Source: Vandiemenella viatica (taxonomy: Eukaryota; Arthropoda; Insecta; Orthoptera; Morabidae). From it: a stretch of 64,000 nt of DNA. The stretch spans positions 41,916,947 to 41,980,946 of the forward strand of contig CM061918.1 in assembly GCA_031002005.1 (NCBI GenBank), in the 5' to 3' direction. Shown here in pieces: positions 42,835 through 55,434 of this stretch (position 1 is its first letter; each line of letters opens with the position of its first letter). The translations under genes and the position numbers were made by a program. Under the pieces are notes generated by a model. It was not told where the DNA came from and ran no database searches. It saw nothing but the letters and a program-made list of their open reading frames with translations.

Positions 42835-44034
42835 TAGTTTTACATTTGGAGACCCCAGATCTCAATCTGTTCAGCCATGTGGTATATTTTAAATTTTCAA
42901 TAATCGGCTATCTTAAAATTAATAATGTCAAAGAGGGAAACTAAAGACAGGTTTATGAAGAATATTTATAGATGCAAAGGGATAACTGAATGGCAGATCT
43001 AGAAATTTCTGCTACGATTTTAGAAAACGAAGGAGAAGAATGGATATTCAGATGTGGATAAATATAGAGAAGAAGTTACAGAAAATATTTGTTTAATTCG
43101 TGTTAATAGTGTTGCTGATACAATTAGAGGAATTAAAAAAAAAAACACGCAGTTATCAATAAGAAACTAAAAAAAAAAAAAGAGAGAGAAAAAAAAAGTA
43201 CAGCAATCACACTTAAGCTGCTACCATTCATATTATAGAGGACCAAAAGTCATCAACTTGGACAGCGATATCACTGATATTAAATAGTTCTTCCAAATTG
43301 TAAGTTTTTTTGAGACTGCAGGCAATCATGTAAGTGCTTGCCGGTTTGTTATGCCCTATATCCACATCAGTTGTTGGATTTGTTAAATAATGCCATCTTA
43401 CTAGATCATGCTTAATCCTGCTTACACCACATCTTACTCAGCCTGATTAACCTTTTCCATGTTTTCCAGTTCAGATTGTCACATGGGTGTAGCACCTGTA
43501 CAGTGGGTAACTATTGTCCTATGTGAATAAAAGTCTCGTTCGCCGCAGATTTAGCTGGCCCTCTTATGGTGGTGCATCCAGCTCAACCGTCATCTTTAGT
43601 AAATCTTTCCTAGATTTAAACCTTTGTCTGGGGAATTGATATAAAACTTTGGAATGAGCCGCATTTTGATTACCCTTCCTTCATTCAATTTTTTCAACTA
43701 CCTCCCATATTTTAACAGGGTGAGCATTTCCACCCAGACTAACCATAATAATTCTGCAGCTTTGTTTACATCAACGTATTGGGCATAATCTGACCTGGAG
43801 TAATAGAACAGGTAAATTCTAGAGCAGAACAACCCACTGCAAGAATTAATGTTCTGAACACTGTAGGATGTGCATCCAATATGCTTCTTCTGAGTTTCTG
43901 CAGGATATTGTTGTGGGCGAAAGTTTTACTTTTTTGTATGTGAGAAGTTAGTGATTCATTGAGACTGAAAGATATTTTGGATTAAAACAATTATATAGTT
44001 TGTAATGGTGTGATGGTTTTTATGATGGCTTAGG

Positions 44035-44284
44035 ACCAAGCATGGTGGGTGAACGGTTAACAGTCTGGTTTCGCATTCAGGAGGATGTGGGTTCGAATCC
44101 CCGTCCAGGCATCAAGATTTGGGTTTTCCATGGTTTTCCCAAATCACTCCAGGCGAATGCCAGGATGCTTCCTTCAAAAGGCCATGGCCAAATTTCTTCC
44201 CATTCCTTGTCCCCAATCCTTTCCCCACCTTTAACGACCTCGACATCAACAAGGCATAAAGCTATAAGAAAAAAATAAAATAAC
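44035..44284 (+). repeat. tRNA-derived SINE, tail type 2, 10-bp duplication
   Basis: ATGGCTTAGG at 44025-44034 and 44285-44294 flanks the copy. The head ACCAAGCATGGTGGGTGAAC and box B-like GGGTTCGAATCCCCGTCC are well kept. The body has CACTCCAGGCGAATGCCAGG. The tail CTTTAACGACCTCGACATC, CAAGGCATAAAGC and an A-rich end define tail type 2. This is the best-preserved type 2 copy in the window. Confidence 0.95.
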
Positions 44285-44294
44285 ATGGCTTAGG

Positions 44295-44840
44295 TTCATG
44301 AGTTCAGTTGATACGTACACGGAATTAGTAATGTTTGGTTTAATTGTACATTGTTACCAGCCTGTTAAACTAAGCTCTGGCATAGCAAAGAAGTAGAGGG
44401 AAGCAATAAGGCTAATATTTAACCTCAAATGATAACTCAGAAGTCCACAGCACTGTTCATGGTTAGATTATTCCACTAAACAGTCTTCAACTAACAAGAG
44501 TAGCCACCAGACTCTTAAATTACGAACTAAGTCTTTGATTCTGCAGATCCGTAGATGAGAATGAATCATAGGTGATACAAATGAAATTTGCTGTTAAACT
44601 GCAGGCATAGTCTTTTCTTCCGGCTTCTTGTCACTGTATTCCCCTACTAACCACATATGAGACATCCTGATGTAGTCCAATTCTTGAACTTTACCGATGT
44701 GAGTTTAACATTACTGCTAAATTGCGACTAGATTGAAGCCGATATTTGTCACTTGCATTACTTGTAACGGCAAAATGTGCATTGGGTTTATGCAACATTT
44801 GCATTAACTTGATCGTAATGCCTGTAGTACTCATACCTTT
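44295..44840. other. Spacer between two SINEs, nothing recognised
   Basis: There are no motifs or open frames of note. Confidence 0.5.
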
Positions 44841-44844
44841 TCTC

Positions 44845-45071
44845 GAAGATGCTAGCATTTAACGCTCTGGCCTCACATTTGGGAGGACGCCGGTTAGAAT
44901 CCCCATTCGGGCATCCAGAGTTGGGTTTTCCATGGTTTCCCCAAATCACTCCAGGCGAATGCTGGGATGCTTCCTTCAAAAGGCCTTGGCTGAATTCTTT
45001 CTCATTCCTTGTCCCCAGTCCCATCCCACCTCTAATGACCTTTGACATCGACAAGGCCAAAAAAAAAAAAA
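44845..45071 (+). repeat. tRNA-derived SINE, tail type 2, damaged head
   Basis: Recognisable from AACGCTCTGGCCTCACATTT and GCCGGTTAGAATCCCC (box B with one change) through CACTCCAGGCGAATGCTGGG to CCCACCTCTAATGACC, ACATCGACAAGGCC and a run of A. The first part of the tRNA-like head is missing or mutated. Confidence 0.8.
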
Positions 45072-46860
45072 TTGAAGCTACCAGCAGAGTTCTTCAAACT
45101 CGCCACCAAGCTGTTAATTTATTCTGTAGTAGCTGACAGGTCATACATGAAAGAAAACAAGTCACAGTAGTTATGAATTTGAAATATATTCTGAAAGTTT
45201 CATGCAGTTAACACTGGTATCACATTACACCATTGAAAACATTTAAGGCAATAACGAACTTCAAAATCTCATATGAAGATGCAGATTATCCTCCAAGGCA
45301 CAGCACGGTATAGAAGCATTCACTCTGGTAAACATACTTATATTTGCACCCCAAAGTTCAGAGTGAGCTTAGTGATAGTTTTAACCACTGCTACTAATGA
45401 TTTCACAAACCATTGTTCTTTCGTTGAGTTTGACTTAAAGTCCTTGAACTTGTTCCAAGGTGAGATAGTTAAACTTTGAGTAGTTACGTTTTGAAATTTT
45501 CCTTGTGATACAACACATACTCCTTCAAGGGAACACTGGTTGGCTTTTTATAGCCTTGGCTAATCTTTTTGCTGACGTGTTTGGAATAAAGGGGTATTCT
45601 CGAGGTGAAGTAGTCTTCTCTTGTGAATTACAAAAATCCCGTATTCTCATGGTACCCTAATTTTTCTCAGATTTTCTGTCATATAGTCTGATTTATTCCC
45701 AATCTTTTATATTACCACAAATTTTCTCATAATTATCCTCATATAAGAGCTGTTAATTCTTAAAAGTCACATATGGTGATGTAATTAAGCTTTGATACAA
45801 AAATGCCTCATTTTTCTCACTTTAAATCTGGAATTATTGCTAAACTGTTATTTATTGTTATTAAATGAACTTTTCTCTCTCATTTAAGTCTACTTTCATC
45901 TTCCTATCTTTTATTTAAAAAGTTCAAATTTTTTATTTTTGAAATATCTCCTTAAATAGAATTTTAAGAGCATACAAAGATACCCTTTAAAATGATCGTC
46001 TTTGTATGCCTGATTAAGCATTTTGAACGTTTCAGAAGGTGACTTGCTCAACCGGAAGCATAAATTGATTGCGTACCGTTGCTCTCACAAACTTTCTATT
46101 CTGCCGTGTCACGCACTACTGCACAGGGGTTACTGTCTAGGCCGATCCTACCACTCCCAAAGTTCAGAGGTAACTGAGCTCCATTGCATTGTGAAGCCAA
46201 CACTCCCCACCACCGAAGCTGGCAAGCGGAGTGCGTGGTGAGGTACACTCGTGTCAGAATAAAATGAGGCTCACTACTTTTGAATCCTAACCAAAAGATT
46301 TTGGATACGTGGCAATGTGTCAAAACAATAGTCAACATTCACTTACAAACTAGTGAGCACAATCAGCTGGGACTTGACCAAATTAAAACTCAGAACATAG
46401 AGATGCCAACAGTTAGATGGGAGGGCATGTAGAACTTGTAACAGTACAGTGAAACTATCTTATATATTTAATCGAAGGCCATCTCGGGAAGTCGATGTTG
46501 AAGTAATATTGCTGAGTCAGAGTAATGGAGCAACTTCCGGTCTCTGCTTTGAGAAGGACAGAAGCAGGGACTTGTGACAGAAATGTTGACAAGGTAGGGT
46601 ATGCTTGTGCAGGACTCCTGAAGTGGTGTATATAATATATCTATTATCTTACATGTAATTCATATAGAAAATAACTTTTATACCCATTTTCTTAATAGTA
46701 AAACATATCCTTGTTATATATCTATTATCTTGCCAAGGAGAGGGAACCAATCTCATATAGTTGTATAGTAAAGAATTTTTACAACCATTTTCATAGCAGT
46801 AAAGCACTTTTTAAATTGATTCTAAACCATTTTCGTAAAAGACATAAGATACAAATAAGG
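45072..46860. other. Intergenic, nothing recognised
   Basis: There are short chance frames only. No ends, exons or motifs were found that I would defend. Confidence 0.5.
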
Positions 46861-46864
46861 TTGT

Positions 46865-48465
46865 TTTTCAGACATAATGAATTTTGTTGCACTCACTTCC
46901 ACTAAGAAATGGATCTACTCCTACACCCAGGCCACATTCTTGGATGTGAATTTGTCCCTCTCCAATGGCTACCTCAACTCCTCAGTCCACACCAAACCTA
47001 GCAACCTTCAACAGTATCTCCATTTTGACATTTGTCACCTGTACCATACCAAACATTCCCTCCCCTATAGTCCTGGCATTTGGGTTAGTCATATATGCTC
47101 CAACCAACAGTCCCATGTGTGTTATTCACAGGGCCGCATTTAAGCATAGGTACTTAGGCTGTAGCCTAGGGGCCTGCTCCACAAAGGGGAGCCTGCACCA
47201 CAACCTCGGGTCCCTGCCTGGGCCAGTAGTAGAGCTAAAACAAAAAGGGTCGCCCATAAATTTTTTTGTCCAAATTATCCTAGGGGCCTAAATGTGGCCG
47301 AGGTTACTCAAACAACATTTCAGAAGCATTGATAGCTCGCAGCTATCCTCTAGCTTTGGTTAACAAACAGCTTTCATGGCCAACATTCCTACCTCAGCTC
47401 ACCAATCATCTCAAACCCACAAAAACCAACCACAATCCAGTCCTGGTTATACAATACTATACAGGCCTCGAATCCTCCCTGCCCTTCCCAGAACTTGATT
47501 CAGCAGGCCTCCTAACCTTAGCGAACTTCTACTCCATAAACATAATCTTCCTCATTCCAACAGTCAGTCCCAACGTTCTTTCCCATGAAGACCCTGCTGC
47601 AAGATGTGTATCATCCCAACACTACTTTCACCAACCGTCTCTGGGAAAAGCTTTCCAATCATAGGACACGCCATTTGCGAAACCTCCCATGTAATATACC
47701 AGTTAATATACAACCACTCCCTGGCTGAATATATAGGTTTGACCACAAAATCCGCTTTCCATATGAATAAATGTCCATCAACAGATGGTATTCACATGGA
47801 ACCCAAAGCACCTAGTAGCTGCCCATGCCATCTTCCATCACACGAATAATTTCAACTTTTGTTTCATGGTCCGTGCTATCAGTCCTCCTTAACAGCAACA
47901 GCTCCTCTGAACTCAGAAGGTGGGAACTTGCCTATCAGTATAAATTGGGCATTAGGCAACCACCTGATCTCAACTTTAGATAGTACCCAGTCATTATTAT
48001 TTTATCTATCTTATATTACTTTTTTTTTTTTATCCTCTCTTTGCCTCCATCCCCACTACCTAAATTGAACCACCACTGACCTGAGTTCGTATTTGACTTC
48101 AAAGATTTAATTTTAAAAAAATTTAATATCTTTTTCTTATTTATATTTAGCTTTTATTATATTATTTTGCTCTTCCTGCCCACCAGTGTTCAGTTTTGGC
48201 ATTTATCTATGTTCACCTATTAGCTCTGAATCACTGCCCCTCTACCTGTCCTCAGTTTGAATTTACCACCACCATTTTCCTGGCCAACAGTCTTTCTGTA
48301 AGACAGTCTCCCACAACCAATTCCCATAATACTCTCCTGTTGATAAAGGGCTATACCCAAAATTACCTTATCATGTGTGTTTTTGTCTTTTCTGTGTATT
48401 CATTCCCCACATCCATCATCTAAAGGCAAGTGGTGGCTCATTTCCCTATCCTAATGTGTTATTCC
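46865..48465 (+). mobile_element. Penelope-like element, longest copy, with reverse-transcriptase remnant
   Basis: It starts with TFLDVNLSLSNGYLNSSVHT, then KPSNLQQYLHFDICHLYHTK, the end of a Penelope-like reverse transcriptase (FLDL...L...VYRKPT...YLHF.S.H...K). A middle part (47330-47660) reads LVIQYYTGLESSLPFPELDS and more. A degraded GIY-YIG-side region follows (IYNHSLAEYIGLTTKSAFHM), then AACTCAGAAGGTGGGAACTT, the nucleotide equivalent of ELRRWEL. The end is CATCTAAAGGCAAGTGGTGG with CTCATTTCCCTATCC. Several frameshifts are present, and a 174-bp element is inserted at 47129. Confidence 0.7.
47129..47302. mobile_element. 174-bp miniature hAT-type element in the Penelope-like copy
   Basis: The ends CAGGGCCGCATTTAAGC and, read inward from the right, CTCGGCCACATTTAGGC are inverted repeats. 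GTTATTCA (47121-47128) and GTTACTCA (47303-47310) form an 8-bp duplication with one change. The interior contains CCTAGGGGCC near both sides. The 8-bp duplication and CAGGG start suggest a hAT relative; there is no coding capacity. Confidence 0.7.
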
Positions 48466-48474
48466 TTAACACCT

Positions 48475-48540
48475 TTGATTTCATTGCTTTCTATATAGAA
48501 AACAATGAAATGAAAGGTGCTAAGTAGTGAAAAGGAATAA
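48475..48540. repeat. Short inverted repeat bordering Penelope-like ends
   Basis: CACCTTTGATTTCATTG and CAATGAAATGAAAGGTG form an inverted pair around TTTCTATATAGAAAA. The outer sequence TAAGTAGTGAAAAGGAATAA corresponds to the extreme end motif TACTTAGCGTC...GGAAT seen next to the palindromes at 35566 and 55430. Confidence 0.65.
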
Positions 48541-48579
48541 CTTATAATTTCTTTATCATGTGCAATTTACTTTATCAGT

Positions 48580-48660
48580 TGTGTTTTTGTCTTTTCTGTG
48601 TGTTCATACCCCACATCCGCTATATAAAGGTAAGTGGTGGCTCATTTCCATATCCTAATT
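48580..48660 (+). repeat. Penelope-like 3' end, short
   Basis: GTGTTTTTGTCTTTTCTGTG, CCCCACATCCGC and AAAGGTAAGTGGTGGCTC with ATTTCCATATCCTAATT match the arms of the palindromes at 35297 and 55435. Confidence 0.75.
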
Positions 48661-48859
48661 CATAATTCCTATAAATATGTATATATAAACCACCACTTAC
48701 TATATATAATGTTTGTGGTGTGTTAACACAAATAACAAACAAAAACACACATGCTATAGTAACTTTCGGGTCTTTGTTTTATATATACCCTGAGAGTTAT
48801 CGCTAGCTCACCACCTCTACCATCTCCATCCTGTTCGCCATTGACAAGCTAGGTATGTG

Positions 48860-49015
48860 GTAAGTTTTAATGTGTGCGCACCTCATTTGCCAAATGACCC
48901 AAATAAGGTTATAACCCGAAACATTGTATATCTGTCTGTCTCATGTTTTGTATATTCATTGCAGCCCTCCAGCCTTCAACTTTGGTGAGTGATGGGTTAT
49001 TTCCCCAATCCGTTG
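48860..49015 (+). repeat. Penelope-like 3' end, related subtype
   Basis: GTGTGCGCACCTCATTTGCC, AATAAGGTTATAACCCGAAA, then CCTTCAACTTTGGTGAGTGA and TGGGTTATTTCCCC follow the tail order of the subtype with CTTCAACTTTGGTGAGTGAT. It lies about 200 bp after a member of the other subtype. Confidence 0.75.
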
Positions 49016-50600
49016 TTATTCATGTTGTATTTTTCCATTTAACAAAACCTTTGTCTTTTGTATGTTGTGATTGTTTCTCTTTTTTCCCAAGACCACAAAG
49101 CATTATTTCTTTGCATGTTTTATTCATTGTTTCTTTTGATGATAATGTCTTATTTCCATTGTGCTGGTAATTTATTTAATTAGCATCATGCCGTCTTGCC
49201 ATTGTCTGTCTACCTGTTACTTTTGGTCCATTTACTGTGGTATATTCTGGTGGTTAGGTGATTTATTCTTCCACCAAACTATTTTTCTTGGTTCAAGATG
49301 ATATCTGGGTGCAGTGGGTTGCAACATAAAATCAGAATTTATTGAATAAAGATAATGTATCTTTTATTCATTCATCAAAATTGTTTGTACATAAACACTT
49401 CCTGTCACCAAAGATTTTCAAATACAAAGTGAAATATAAACTTTCAAATATAGGCTACCACAAAAAAAATGAGTCCTCAACTTGATACAAGTTATTTTAT
49501 TCTTCAAAGTGGCTGTTTAAAATGTGGACCTTTGGTCTGTTAACTAAAAGTCTGTGGGAAAGAAACAATTTATCATGTATCTGAGAGCTTTGGCAGTATA
49601 TAAAAGCAACAACTAAACAATACAACTACTCTAGATCTTAATTAATACAATACTGTAAAAATTTTGAACTTGAGGTAAAATGCTTTTAAACCCCTTAGAA
49701 TTATTTTAAATAAACAATTGGAATGAGTTGCAAAACAAGTGAAATATGCTCTAATACTTTCTCAATATTATTGTTTAAATGATTCAAGTATAATCTGCAG
49801 TATCACAACCTCTCTGTTAATCGTAATCAGTTATTCAAATTTTTGTTTTGAATGATATGTGTGCTATTAAATTGACTATATTATTATTATTATTTATTAG
49901 ACATATTTTTAAGCCCTGTTTATGAATTTAATGAAACTTTTATCTCATTTGTGTAGTACACGATATTTTATTGATTGCATCTCCTTGATAATTGCCACCA
50001 GTTTTTTTTTTTTTTAATTAGTTGCATTCTTGTGTCATTTCTGTATATTTTATATCTTGCTATTATGGGCATGTATATAAGTTTGACTTCCACTTTCTGA
50101 TGTTAAGGGCACTTTCTTTTTGTGGTAAGTAATAGTCTTCCTACATTAGACCAATGAGTGCCCTTTAGTTCCTATATAACTAGTTTTTACTATATTTTTT
50201 TTTTTTAGATGTGCTGTTTTAATGTTCATGTTTTCTCTTTGTACTGATTCTTACTTCAGTAGTTATGGATAACGAATGAAACAGAACTATTTGCCTAATT
50301 TTTATACATACTTTCAAAATTGTGCTTGTAATTCATCATTAACTTGGGAATGTATGTTTCAATGAAAAATTGTTTGATTTTATACTTGAAATATCAGCAC
50401 AAACTCTTAAGCAATTTGAAGACGCTCTCGTATATTTTATTGACACACATAATTGGATGTTTCATTTTGTGTCTGTGCAGAAAGCTTTAGAAGGTATTTT
50501 AAGAAATAATATTCAAACTTTGGAAATTAACTAAAGAGTTGTATTCAATGATGTGCACATGTTAACTATACATTTTGTTGCTTATAATATGAGAGTAACT
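49016..50600. other. AT-rich intergenic or intronic DNA, nothing recognised
   Basis: There are no repeats or exons that can be named. A T run lies near 50001. Confidence 0.5.
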
Positions 50601-50620
50601 TCAAAATTGTCATTTTTCAG

Positions 50621-50706
50621 TGAAATACCAGTCTCACATCACACTAAGCACAAGCTGACTGCAAATGACCAGCAGGAGGAGACATTCTGGGTTCATTGGT
50701 TCACTG
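50621..50706 (+). CDS. Possible internal exon (weak)
   Basis: The acceptor catttttcag at 50611-50620 is pyrimidine-rich, and a donor-like ACTG|GTAAAA follows 50706. One frame is open through the segment, reading EIPVSHHTKHKLTANDQQEE and then TFWVHWFT, ending in phase 1. The sequence is locally less AT-rich than its surroundings. I recognise no family. The phase would fit the candidate exon at 62715. Chance occurrence is a serious alternative in 15 kb of AT-rich DNA. Confidence 0.25.
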
Positions 50707-52935
50707 GTAAAATTAGGAACATTCAAATTTAAATTACAATTTATTCAAAAAGTAATATTATACAAGTAATTTAATTAGCAATATTTCTTCATCATTTGAG
50801 TACTCTGACACCATCTTTGATGCAGCTCATGTATTCTGTGAGCAAGATTTCTTTCTGTTCACAGTGTTTTTGAATGTTGAAAGTGCATTTTGATTAAATT
50901 CTCATTCATCCTTGAAAGCTTTGCTCCATTTGTCTGATAATATTTTCTTTCATAAGAAATGTAATAGTACTTGAATGTATTTCTACTTTGCCAATATCTG
51001 TCAAAGAAATAGCACTTCACCCTTCAGCAATGTGTTACTATTTTTAACATTTTTATTTTAATAGATTCTAAATTATGATTTAAATTTGAATAGCCCCAAT
51101 CAAATTAATCTCTCTAGACATACAGAATGTTAGAGCTCACACATGAAACCAGTACCATGCAATACTATTTTCCTTTTTATTGCTCATTCTAACTTGGAAG
51201 AATTAACATTTAAAATAAAATATTTATAATACTATAATGGAAACTACATAGAAACAGAAAATTAACAATTATTGATAATCTGTACTCATTGAAGTTGGTT
51301 AATATGAGGGGTATTTTATATATAATGCACACATTTTTTTTTTTTTTTTTTACTAGCATTGCCTTAGGTAATAGCCGTCTGCAGTCTTGTATAGTCCTCT
51401 TCCTTCTCAGTGACCAGTTTACAATGTATTTGAAGATTTGACTGTTTCATTTAGGTCACTACCTTTGTTCATCTCTTATATATGCTGGGTAAAAACTGTG
51501 CATCCACGGAGAGAAAACATGGGATCTTCTGACTACAGAACCAGTAGATGTTGCACTGTCGAGACACTTCATCTGTTTGTGGTCAGTTGTGCAATATGGT
51601 ACCCGCGAGCTGTAATTTTTTTTATTTTTATTTTAATCATTCTATAAAATTCAACAAAGGTATAAAATTGGTAATACAGTTGTTGTTGAAATTTCTGCAT
51701 CAGTTGATATTTACTCAGATGCTACTCAATGATTGTCATGATAAGTTTTACATTTTGCACTTTAGTTGATTCAGTTTGTTTTGCCAGCCTTCAATCACCA
51801 CTTTCACATTCAAATCCTGTACAACAGGTACAATGAAAAATAAACTATGGTTTATCGTCTCTTCCCCACAAACATTGTACCAAACTTAGCAAATTTCTGT
51901 TGCTATGTGCAGTATTAGTCTTTGTGTAAGACCTTTGATTTTTAACAGTTGCCATACCTGAGATACTTGCAAATGCCATTTCTGAAGCTTGTTTGACAGT
52001 AAATTTGTGCAGTCTTAAGACCTGGTGACAGGGTTTTCATTTGCCGTTCATTCCACCTCTGTCATGGCTGGATCTAGAGTTTAATATGGATTCAAAACTT
52101 CCTGACATATCTCCTATGATGCCAAGACCATTAATTTTCAAAGTAAGATCCTTAAGCACTACCAGACCGCTTTTATTTGTTAACTAAAGGGTGCATACAT
52201 TACAGAACAAACATAAATATGTGCCTTCTCGTGAAGTATTGCACAACAACTTAACTCACTCTCTGATTGCATCATGTGTGTCACAGTATTGCCAATCAGT
52301 GCATTATTTATGAAAAATCCCTCATAGTACATGTTGTGAAAATTGTAGTAATAATATTTGATCTTATTGTGTTCATAAAATTTAGAAACTAAAAATTTTG
52401 CCATTGTATTCTAGCTGAAGATGAGCTGTGCTCATATTGTGATAAGGGTTGAGATTTTTCTTCATTTTGTGTATACTGATCCTGCTGGCAAAAAGTATGC
52501 TGGCTAAATTTTTATGGGGCTACCTCTAAACCTTAAAGGTCTGCTGATGTGCCAATAATCTCTTCAGGCTGGAAGAAACCTTATTAACTGCAAATTAAAG
52601 CAGTTTTATGATTTGATCTTGTTGTTTGCTTCTATATTGAAAAAACAGCACTATTTGTAATTTTATACGTATATTTGTTAATTGTAATACTTAACATGAC
52701 TGATATGTTTAGGATGCTAACTCTTCTGTATACACCTTAACAATGTTCCATGTCTCAGTTTCATACCTGTGGTGTTTTTAAGAATCCAACACAATATTTT
52801 TTGAATTATTGTTTGCTAATTTACTTATAAAAAGAAATGCTTGAAGTATCTTTCTACCTCCACATTGATTTTTTGTTCTATTCTGATTTCATTTCATTTT
52901 GTAAATAACATTGATTTACTTTTGTCTAACCTTAG
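50707..52935. other. AT-rich DNA, nothing recognised
   Basis: No named repeats. A T-rich stretch near 51332-51350 and unremarkable sequence elsewhere. Confidence 0.5.
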
Positions 52936-52999
52936 ATTTTGTGTGTATTGTAAAGAGAGTTGTTTGACGCTACAAGAAAAAATTGCTCATTATAGGAGA
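52936..52999 (+). CDS. Possible exon encoding half a zinc finger (weak)
   Basis: After the strong acceptor-like tttgtctaaccttag (ending at 52935) the frame reads FCVYCKESCLTLQEKIAHYR and R. This has C-x2-C-x12-H spacing of a C2H2 finger, with the last ligand expected in a following exon, as happens in finger 6 of the gene upstream. The donor would be AGA|GTTAAG, which is weak. Cys and Lys replace the usual Phe and Leu core positions. It could be a chance match or a decayed finger. Confidence 0.2.
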
Positions 53000-54730
53000 G
53001 TTAAGATTTTAATCTTTTATTTGTTACTGTAACTACAGTTTGTTTTGGGTTTGCTCAATATGCGCTGACTAAATGACAGCGGAACTCTTCTCTGTCAGAT
53101 CATTTTTTTTAATGATATACCAAATCATGGTATTTTAGAACATACTATAAATGGTTCTTTGTTTGGAGGAGTGAAAAAAAAATACCTGTTTAATATGTGT
53201 ACCTTCGTAACAAAATACTTTCAATAATTTGTTGTGAACTTTCACTAGTGTTATTCTAGATAATATGAAAATTTGGTGCTTAATATACACATGTGCATGT
53301 GGATGATTTGTTTTTGAAAGAGATATGAAGTAATAATCCTATGCAATATTTTGTACTTGACAAACTTTCTGAACTAGGCATAGCATACAGGCTAAGCATG
53401 TGAGACATATCGATCAACAGTAATTGCCGACTTTGTTTTATGGTGATACAATCACAGCGTGCAGCAATCTTCCAAAATGAAAATTAGTGCAAAATCTGTT
53501 GGGGAAGAAAGGGAAAGTATGAACTCTGACAGAAATTGTTGACAAAGGTATGTGGCAGCAAAGTGGTAATTTTTGGAAAAAAGTAATCCTCAATTGAACT
53601 TTTAAGAATTTTGAGAGGTTACCAAAATTTCATATTTCCTGTGTCCTTTAATGTTTCTTAATTGATGTGCTATTAGTTTTAGTAAGTGATTGTTTCTACC
53701 TGAAATGTTGATTATTATTGTCATTTACCTCGAGTACAACACATACTTCTGAAGGAACTTTTACAAGTGGACAATATTTTAACTCGTATGTTGTGAATCA
53801 TGTTTCCCCAAAGACTTGTGCTGATATGTTACTTGGTTATAGAAATAATATTATGTAAACTTAGTGTTGAGAAATGAACTGTCCATTAATAAGCACCAGA
53901 ACAATATCTGGTGTCATGTATACGATGTCTGTCGTTCATGTTTAGATTTGTGTAACCCGTAGAGTGAGGCCAATAATATTATGTGTATCTGGAGATTTTT
54001 AGTTCCTAATATTACACTCGTGGTGGTATGAGTGGCAGGCTCTTTCAACTGTGTCTACAGTTTGTTTTGTTGCACCCTCTCGCATTCTCAGTGGAAATTG
54101 GAAAAAAGTGGGAGTTCAGATTTATACACAAGCTCTTTATACCAAAAGGTGTTAAACATTTCCCTGAACTATCAATTAGGCTAGTCAAAAAATGTTTCTA
54201 ATGTCCACGGTGTCCCCAAGAAGTCAACTGAAAACAACCTTGTCTCGGCATAAGCCAGCACAATTTCAGTTTGTCACAGTCATCTAGGTAGATTACTGGG
54301 ACAGTCACTAATTTCCTAATTTCCTTCTCAAAAACCAAGTTTTTTTTTTTGTGATAGCATTATATAAAACACACTTAAGCATAGTGATTCTTCAGTTTGC
54401 TAAAAGATTGCGACAAGCCCTTCTTTTCCTTAGAAATGTGCATGTTGAATCACCTCAGCTGTCGAAGAAATTCAAGGCCTGGAAAAAAGTAAATATAAAA
54501 TTATAATAATAATAATGAGATAATAGCTTTTTTTAAAAAATAATTTAACTTCTTTTATATTATTTCATCCAACATGAAATGCTGTTCTATCCGTCCATGC
54601 CAATACGTATTAATATAGATCCTCAGAATAGGCATTTAGTTAATTGAAGTTACCAAGCATGGTAATAGCCCATGTCTACAATATGTGCAAAAAAAGTAAT
54701 TATGAGAAAGAGGAGATAAATTTAAATACC
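53000..54730. other. AT-rich DNA, nothing recognised
   Basis: Only chance frames. No terminal repeats found. Confidence 0.5.
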
Positions 54731-54734
54731 CAAG

Positions 54735-54973
54735 ACCGAGCGTGGTGGTGTAACGGTTAGCGTTCTCGCCTCACATTTGGGAGGACGCCGGTTCGAATCC
54801 CCGTCCAGGCATCCAGATTTGGGTTTCCCATGGTTTTCCAAATCACTCCAGGCAAATGCCGGGATGGTTCCTTCAAAAGGCCATTGCCGAATTTCTTCCC
54901 ATTCCTTGCCCTCCATCCTTTTCCATCTCTAAAAACCTCGCTGTTAAGAGACGTTAAGCAGTTAAAAAAAAAA
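54735..54973 (+). repeat. tRNA-derived SINE, tail type 1, full length
   Basis: The head ACCGAGCGTGGTGGTGTAAC and GGTTAGCG, box B-like GCCGGTTCGAATCCCCG, body CACTCCAGGCAAATGCCGGG and tail CTCTAAAAACCTCGCTGTTA with AGACGTTAAGCAGTT and an A run. It has the most complete tail type 1 in the window. Flanking AATACCCAAG and TTACACAAAG could be a diverged target duplication. Confidence 0.9.
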
Positions 54974-55425
54974 TTACACAAAGTAATTGCCTATGGAAAT
55001 CCGTGATGCCAGTTTTGGAGTACAAAAAAGTGCAATTGCCTTAAGCATCCATAAATGATCAAAATTTTGGGTATCCAGGAAACAGTTACACAAATATATT
55101 TGGTATTTCTGTAAATCATTACCCAAATAATTGAACTCCCCCAAAGATAAGGATGGTCATGGGGGACATTAAAAATTCAGATTATAGCTGAATATTCTCA
55201 CCTACTTTAGCTCGCAGCTTATATATAGTTTATACATGCACGTCTTATCTAGGAAAAGAAAATTACCTTGAGCAACACTCAAATAAAATAAACAAACTAC
55301 TCTCATGTAACAGTGGAGAGTTCCTTTTGTAAGTAAATTGAATTTCACACTCTGTAACTGACTGAAGACTTGATATATATATATATATATAATAGCAATG
55401 AAAAAAAAGACATTAAGTAGCGGAA
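54974..55425. other. AT-rich spacer with (AT)n run
   Basis: An AT dinucleotide run lies at about 55374-55391. Nothing else is recognised. Confidence 0.6.
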
Positions 55426-55434
55426 AGGAATCAT

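Larger units (their letters stand above)
41190..43900 (-). mobile_element. Antisense LINE 3' remnant interrupted by a Tc1 element
   Basis: Just left of the Tc1 element, the minus strand encodes VKWGYEDDDRCDCREVQDHE, then HLFRCNIMGTVCSNEDLIEA and NDKAIKATEFWERRI-stop. This is the C-terminal CxC...H...C motif and the closing helix typical of Jockey-type non-LTR elements. To the right (43560-43330), degraded minus-strand pieces such as RLKSRKDLLKM-like and KHDLVRWHYL-like phrases come earlier in such proteins. The middle (42900-43330) is A-rich and unassigned. Confidence 0.6.
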
